Assembly: GCA_934373455.1 (NCBI GenBank)
Contig: CAKRON010000081.1
Coordinates: 1-11,037, forward strand
Direction: 5' to 3'
DNA: 11,037 nucleotides
Origin: an uncultured Marvinbryantia sp.
GTDB taxonomy: Bacteria; Bacillota; Clostridia; Lachnospirales; Lachnospiraceae
Shown: piece after piece, positions 7,903-11,037 of the stretch
Layout: every line of letters begins with the position of its first letter
How positions within the stretch are numbered: position 1 is the first letter of the stretch
Program-made: the position numbers and the translations under genes
Notes under the pieces: model-generated
The model's input: the letters and a program-made list of their open reading frames with translations, nothing else
The model's database searches: none
What the model was told of the DNA's origin: nothing

Positions 7903-8754
7903 TTATATGGAATGATTCAACGAATGTAAATATTCTTCCAGTGAAAAAGTATGATCTTTTCTTCCTAAAAACAGGGTACCATAATCTCGTCCCTGAAGAA
8001 GCTTATGAATAATATGAAAATTTTCTCCATTGGCAATGATCATATCTGCACCGGATGTCGTAGCAATCTTTGCAGCAGATAACTTGGTACTCATTCCTCC
8101 GGTACCTACCAGACTACTGGTACCTTTTCCCATACTCATAAGCTTTTCATCCAGTTTTTCTACGATATGGATAAATTTTGCTTTCGGATTCTTATGAGGA
8201 TCGTCGGTGAATAACCCGTCAATATCTGACAATAAAATCAACAAATCCGCCCCAACCAGAGACGCAACCAGTGCAGACAATGTGTCATTATCTCCAAATT
8301 GAATCTCATAAGTAGATACCGTATCATTTTCATTCACAATCGGAATTGCACCTAATTTCAAAAGTTCCTGAAATGTATTGTAAGCATTTGCCCGACTTTC
8401 ATCATTGGTAATCGTATTTTTCGTCATGAGAACCTGTGCGGCCATGTATCCATATTCAGAAAACAATTTCTGATAGATCATCATCAACTGAGCCTGTCCA
8501 ATTGCAGCACAGGCCTGTTTTTCTTCCAGCCTCTGTGGTTTTCCATGAAATCCAATGCTGCGGCTTCCGACTGCAATTGCACCAGATGATACCAATATTA
8601 CATCTTTTCCCATGTTTCTTATATTACAGATTTCCCGAATCAGAATCTCCAGTTTCGTCAGATCTAACGCACCGGTCTGAGGGTGCGTCAGGGATGAAGA
8701 TCCGATTTTAATAATAATTCTGTTTTTTTCTTTTAATGTCTCGCGGATATTCAA
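7903..8754 (-). CDS. proB: Glutamate 5-kinase ProB, short form without PUA domain
   Basis: ProB phosphorylates L-glutamate to gamma-glutamyl phosphate, the first and feedback-inhibited step of proline synthesis; ProA then reduces the product. The 283 residues form an amino acid kinase fold: IKIGSSSL (15-22, with K16 at the ATP site), VSSGAIAVG (55-63), NENDTV (141-146), FGDNDTLSA (153-161), SDIDGLF (176-182) and GTGGMSTKLSAAKIA (217-231). The C-terminal PUA domain of the roughly 367-residue Escherichia coli enzyme is absent, as in a number of shorter homologues. The start is a TTG at 8754, chosen because AGGAGGAG lies 8 bases upstream and the next ATG would remove the nucleotide-binding loop. 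The expected proA does not follow; a DUF896 gene comes next. The flippase stop lies only 19 bases upstream. Confidence 0.95.
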   Translation of the reverse strand: MNIRETLKEKNRIIIKIGSSSLTHPQTGALDLTKLEILIREICNIRNMGKDVILVSSGAIAVGSRSIGFHGKPQRLEEKQACAAIGQAQLMMIYQKLFSEYGYMAAQVLMTKNTITNDESRANAYNTFQELLKLGAIPIVNENDTVSTYEIQFGDNDTLSALVASLVGADLLILLSDIDGLFTDDPHKNPKAKFIHIVEKLDEKLMSMGKGTSSLVGTGGMSTKLSAAKIATTSGADMIIANGENFHIIHKLLQGRDYGTLFLGRKDHTFSLEEYLHSLNHSI

Positions 8755-8768
8755 CCTGTTCTCCTCCT
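8752..8768 (-). promoter_or_regulatory. Strong ribosome binding site driving a TTG start for proB
   Basis: AGGAGGAG (8768-8761) is followed by AACAGG and then TTG at 8754-8752. The near-perfect Shine-Dalgarno fixes the rare TTG as initiation codon, since no ATG or GTG at suitable spacing is in frame. A weak start codon with a strong binding site may tune the dose of the enzyme, but that is inference. Confidence 0.75.
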
Positions 8769-8773
8769 GTTAA

Positions 8774-10459
8774 TTATAAAAATCGCATTTTTCTCAAAAT
8801 TGCTATTAACGTGACACCTTTTGGTAATGTTTCGATTTCAGATTCTCTGATTCCTTTCAAACGGATCAAAAAGAAAATGTATACGAAAATACCTGTGATC
8901 ACTGCAAGTAAAACAGCTACGGCATTTGCAAGATACATCAATCCGGAAGACGGGTTACTTCCACCCGCCAACAGAATCAAATGATCCACACCCCAATAAA
9001 CTGCAAATGCTGCAATACCCATAAATGCAGAAGAAATTAACGGAATGATAAAAGTCTTCGGTATTTCCTGACGATAGTGAAGATGACGTTTAATCGCCAT
9101 GGAATTCAATGCACATACAATAAATGCAAATAATGTGTTTGCATAAACTACACCATAAATATTCAGGTTAAATTTCTTTAAAAATAAAATTAATGCTACC
9201 ACATGAATAACCAGTGCAATCGCACTATTCTTTACCGGTTCCTGCATACGGCTCATTCCCTGAAGTACCGCTGTGGAAAGTGTAGAAACTGCAAACAGTA
9301 CGATCATCAGTCCACCGGCCTGCATAATTCCTGCCGGCAGTCTGTGGCTGTCACGGAACAACAGCTGCATAATAGGTGACGCCAAAGCAGCCATTCCTAC
9401 CGCGCACGGTATCGTAATAATCATAGTATAACGCATGGTGGTACGAACTTTCAGCTTTGCGTCACGATAATCTCCATTAATCATTGCCGCCGACAAGGAT
9501 GGCACAACCGATGGTGCCAGAGATGATGCCAATACAAGTGGAACATTCATTAAAACATAAAATTTTCCACTGTAGATACCATATATAATGGTATACTGCT
9601 CTTTTGTATACCCCTGCCCTGCCAGGATCGTATTGAAAATAGACTGATCAAGTGTTGGTGTAATATTATAAATCAATGTACTTAAAACAACCGGTAAGAT
9701 TGTTGCAATAATCGCTGTATAAATTGCCCTGTCGGATTCTTTCTTTTTTGTCTGGTCATGCCGCAGATGCTTGCGATTAGATTTCTGATAAATGTTATAT
9801 ACAATAAACAAAAAAATTAAAGCAACAGAAACACTTACTACTGTTCCCAATGTTCCGCCTGCTGCACCAAAAGCCGGTCCCATAGATGCATTCCCGTTTG
9901 CTATGGAAACACCATATTTGAACAAAAATGCAGCTGCTATCACAGATACAAACGCATTGATAATCTGCTCGATGATCTGGGAAATTGCAGTCGGAACCAT
10001 CGACTCATGCCCTTGGAAATAGCCTCGGAAAACACCCGCAATTGCAAAGATAAAAATGGCCGGTGACAATACTCGTAATGCATACGCTGCATTATCCACC
10101 TTCATGATATTACCGCAAATCACTCCTGCAAAGAAAAACGTCAGCAGAGAAATTGCGCCACCTGCTATTACCGAAAAACGCATTGCGCAATGAAATACTT
10201 TCTGTGCATTCTTATATTGTCCCTGATGAAGCCTCTCTGATATGAGTTTGGAAACCGCAAGAGGCAAACTGAAAGTTGACACCATCAGCAGTATCGTATA
10301 AATCTGATTTGCAGTTGTGTAGTAACCATTACCTTCATCGCCGAGAATATTGGTTAAGGGAATCCGGTAAATCATTCCGATAATTCTTGCTATAATCGAT
10401 GCCACAGCAAGAATGGTTCCCTGCACTAAATAATTTGATTTGTTTTCTTTTTTCTCCAC
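8774..10459 (-). CDS. MOP-superfamily lipid-linked precursor flippase, SpoVB/MurJ-like
   Basis: This is a 561-residue integral membrane protein with about 14 hydrophobic segments along its whole length, typical of the polysaccharide-biosynthesis (SpoVB/YtgP/MurJ) branch of the MOP exporters. These flip lipid-linked sugar precursors, such as lipid II, across the cytoplasmic membrane. The N-terminal region has GTILAVASIIARIIGMIYR (14-32), then GDEGNGYY (40-47) and LPLAVSKLISERL. R25, R32 and the acidic pair D41/E42 resemble charged residues important in MurJ. Whether it acts in vegetative wall growth, spore cortex or another polymer cannot be told, so no symbol is given. The start is a GTG at 10459 with GGAGG (10474-10470) 10 bases upstream, a slightly long spacing. 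It follows a DUF3048 gene by 48 bases and precedes proB by 19 bases; neither neighbour fixes the substrate. Confidence 0.88.
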   Translation of the reverse strand: MEKKENKSNYLVQGTILAVASIIARIIGMIYRIPLTNILGDEGNGYYTTANQIYTILLMVSTFSLPLAVSKLISERLHQGQYKNAQKVFHCAMRFSVIAGGAISLLTFFFAGVICGNIMKVDNAAYALRVLSPAIFIFAIAGVFRGYFQGHESMVPTAISQIIEQIINAFVSVIAAAFLFKYGVSIANGNASMGPAFGAAGGTLGTVVSVSVALIFLFIVYNIYQKSNRKHLRHDQTKKKESDRAIYTAIIATILPVVLSTLIYNITPTLDQSIFNTILAGQGYTKEQYTIIYGIYSGKFYVLMNVPLVLASSLAPSVVPSLSAAMINGDYRDAKLKVRTTMRYTMIITIPCAVGMAALASPIMQLLFRDSHRLPAGIMQAGGLMIVLFAVSTLSTAVLQGMSRMQEPVKNSAIALVIHVVALILFLKKFNLNIYGVVYANTLFAFIVCALNSMAIKRHLHYRQEIPKTFIIPLISSAFMGIAAFAVYWGVDHLILLAGGSNPSSGLMYLANAVAVLLAVITGIFVYIFFLIRLKGIRESEIETLPKGVTLIAILRKMRFL

Positions 10460-10507
10460 TTAACCTTATCCTCCGCGTTACTGTTACTTTTTCATACTCT
10501 TAAACTT

Positions 10508-11037
10508 TTATTCAAAACTGGTATCGTCTTTTCTGGTATCCTGAACGATACATACCCAGGTTTTTCCCTGGTTGATTGCAATTTCATTTCCATCAGCATC
10601 ATAGTATTTTGCCGGTCCCCAGTCAGAGTCCTTTACCCATGTGGCATTCTGATATGTTCCTCTGGTAAATAAGACCGCATCACCACCTGAGTTAGTGTTG
10701 ACATTTAAATAACCGTTATCATCATAGTTCCGAATCTCACAATACTGAATAATCACATTATCATAACTTAACTGATTGCCGGTTGTTTCATCAATCTGCG
10801 CTGCTCCTGCAGAACGATCCGGATATTCATTTCTAAGATACTTCTGTGTTGTCTCATCATAATCAAAGTATGGATGATTGGTATACTGATGAGGTACAAT
10901 ATGTGTTGCTGTACCATCTGTATAAGTAACCGTTTCTCCGTCTGCTGCAAATTTAAAATGACCGGTATAATCATTATCCAGTTCCATATTGTATTCTTTG
11001 CGTTCGATACCTTTTAAGATACCTTCCCCACTGGTAT
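10508..11037 (-). CDS. C-terminal part of a DUF3048 (YerB-like) lipoprotein, 5' end outside the window
   Basis: The frame is open to the right edge; upstream of an internal Met codon at 10987 it continues with TSGEGILKGIERKEYN, so that Met is not the start. About 175 residues are visible. They match the DUF3048 C-terminal domain: LSYDNVIIQYCEIRNYDDNG, then GYLNVNTNSGGDAVLFTRG, then a Trp-rich stretch with AKYYDADGNEI, and GKTWVCIVQDTR near the end. Full-length members, such as Bacillus YerB, are usually secreted lipoproteins with a second N-terminal DUF3048 domain; a lipobox would lie outside this window. The function of the family is unknown. The stop codon is TAA at 10510-10508. No hairpin terminator follows, and the flippase gene begins 48 bases later, so read-through is possible. 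Confidence 0.82.
   Translation of the reverse strand, partial: TSGEGILKGIERKEYNMELDNDYTGHFKFAADGETVTYTDGTATHIVPHQYTNHPYFDYDETTQKYLRNEYPDRSAGAAQIDETTGNQLSYDNVIIQYCEIRNYDDNGYLNVNTNSGGDAVLFTRGTYQNATWVKDSDWGPAKYYDADGNEIAINQGKTWVCIVQDTRKDDTSFE

Larger units (their letters stand above)
1..10459 (-). other. Probable polycistronic unit from the flippase gene to beyond the left edge
   Basis: All genes from the flippase (GTG at 10459) down to the partial frame at the left edge share one strand. The spacings, going downstream, are 19 and 23 bases, a 20-base overlap, then 51, 14, 9 and 15 bases. None of the gaps holds a stem-loop followed by a T run, and none is long enough for a clear separate promoter, although the 51-base gap before mutS could hide one. 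The DUF3048 gene may also belong to the unit. This is an inference from layout only; internal promoters within coding sequence cannot be excluded. Confidence 0.6.

Noticed and set aside
10460..10507. Terminator between the DUF3048 gene and the flippase gene
   Set aside because: No inverted repeat followed by a T run could be found on the minus strand; the gap mainly holds the flippase ribosome binding site.

Overview
This window looks like a chromosomal housekeeping block from a low-GC Gram-positive anaerobe of the class Clostridia, most likely a gut Lachnospiraceae of the Dorea/Coprococcus/Blautia type. The reasons are a moderately AT-rich composition, AGGAGG-type ribosome binding sites, a MutL with endonuclease motifs, a DUF896/YnzC small protein, a DUF3048 protein, a MiaB N-terminal region of the kind I associate with Lachnospiraceae, and the neighbourhood miaB-mutS-mutL-miaA. 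The genus is an inference and cannot be fixed from this stretch.

Every supported gene lies on the minus strand, so transcription runs from high to low coordinates. In that order: the 3' part of a DUF3048 (YerB-like) gene (10508 to the window edge); a multi-pass MOP-superfamily flippase of the SpoVB/MurJ type (8774-10459, GTG start); proB, glutamate 5-kinase without a PUA domain (7903-8754, TTG start); a 78-residue DUF896 protein (7643-7879); a single ORF joining 5-formyltetrahydrofolate cyclo-ligase to MiaB (5710-7662); mutS (2995-5658); mutL (1001-2980); miaA (47-991); and the first codons of another gene running off the left edge (1-31). The largest gap is about 51 bases, two genes overlap by 20 bases, and I see no terminator-like hairpin or convincing promoter between genes. 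A long polycistronic unit is likely.

Functionally, MutS and MutL form the methyl-independent mismatch repair pair, in which MutL is itself the nicking enzyme. Both carry candidate sliding-clamp-binding motifs. MiaA and MiaB act one after the other on A37 of tRNAs that read UNN codons: MiaA makes i6A and MiaB converts it to ms2i6A. They flank the repair pair. ProB starts proline synthesis, but its usual partner proA is not beside it. The flippase and the DUF3048 protein belong to the cell envelope.

The most unusual item is the folate-enzyme/MiaB fusion. I found no mobile element, CRISPR array, RNA gene, defence locus or new multi-gene system; the rest is ordinary core-genome content.
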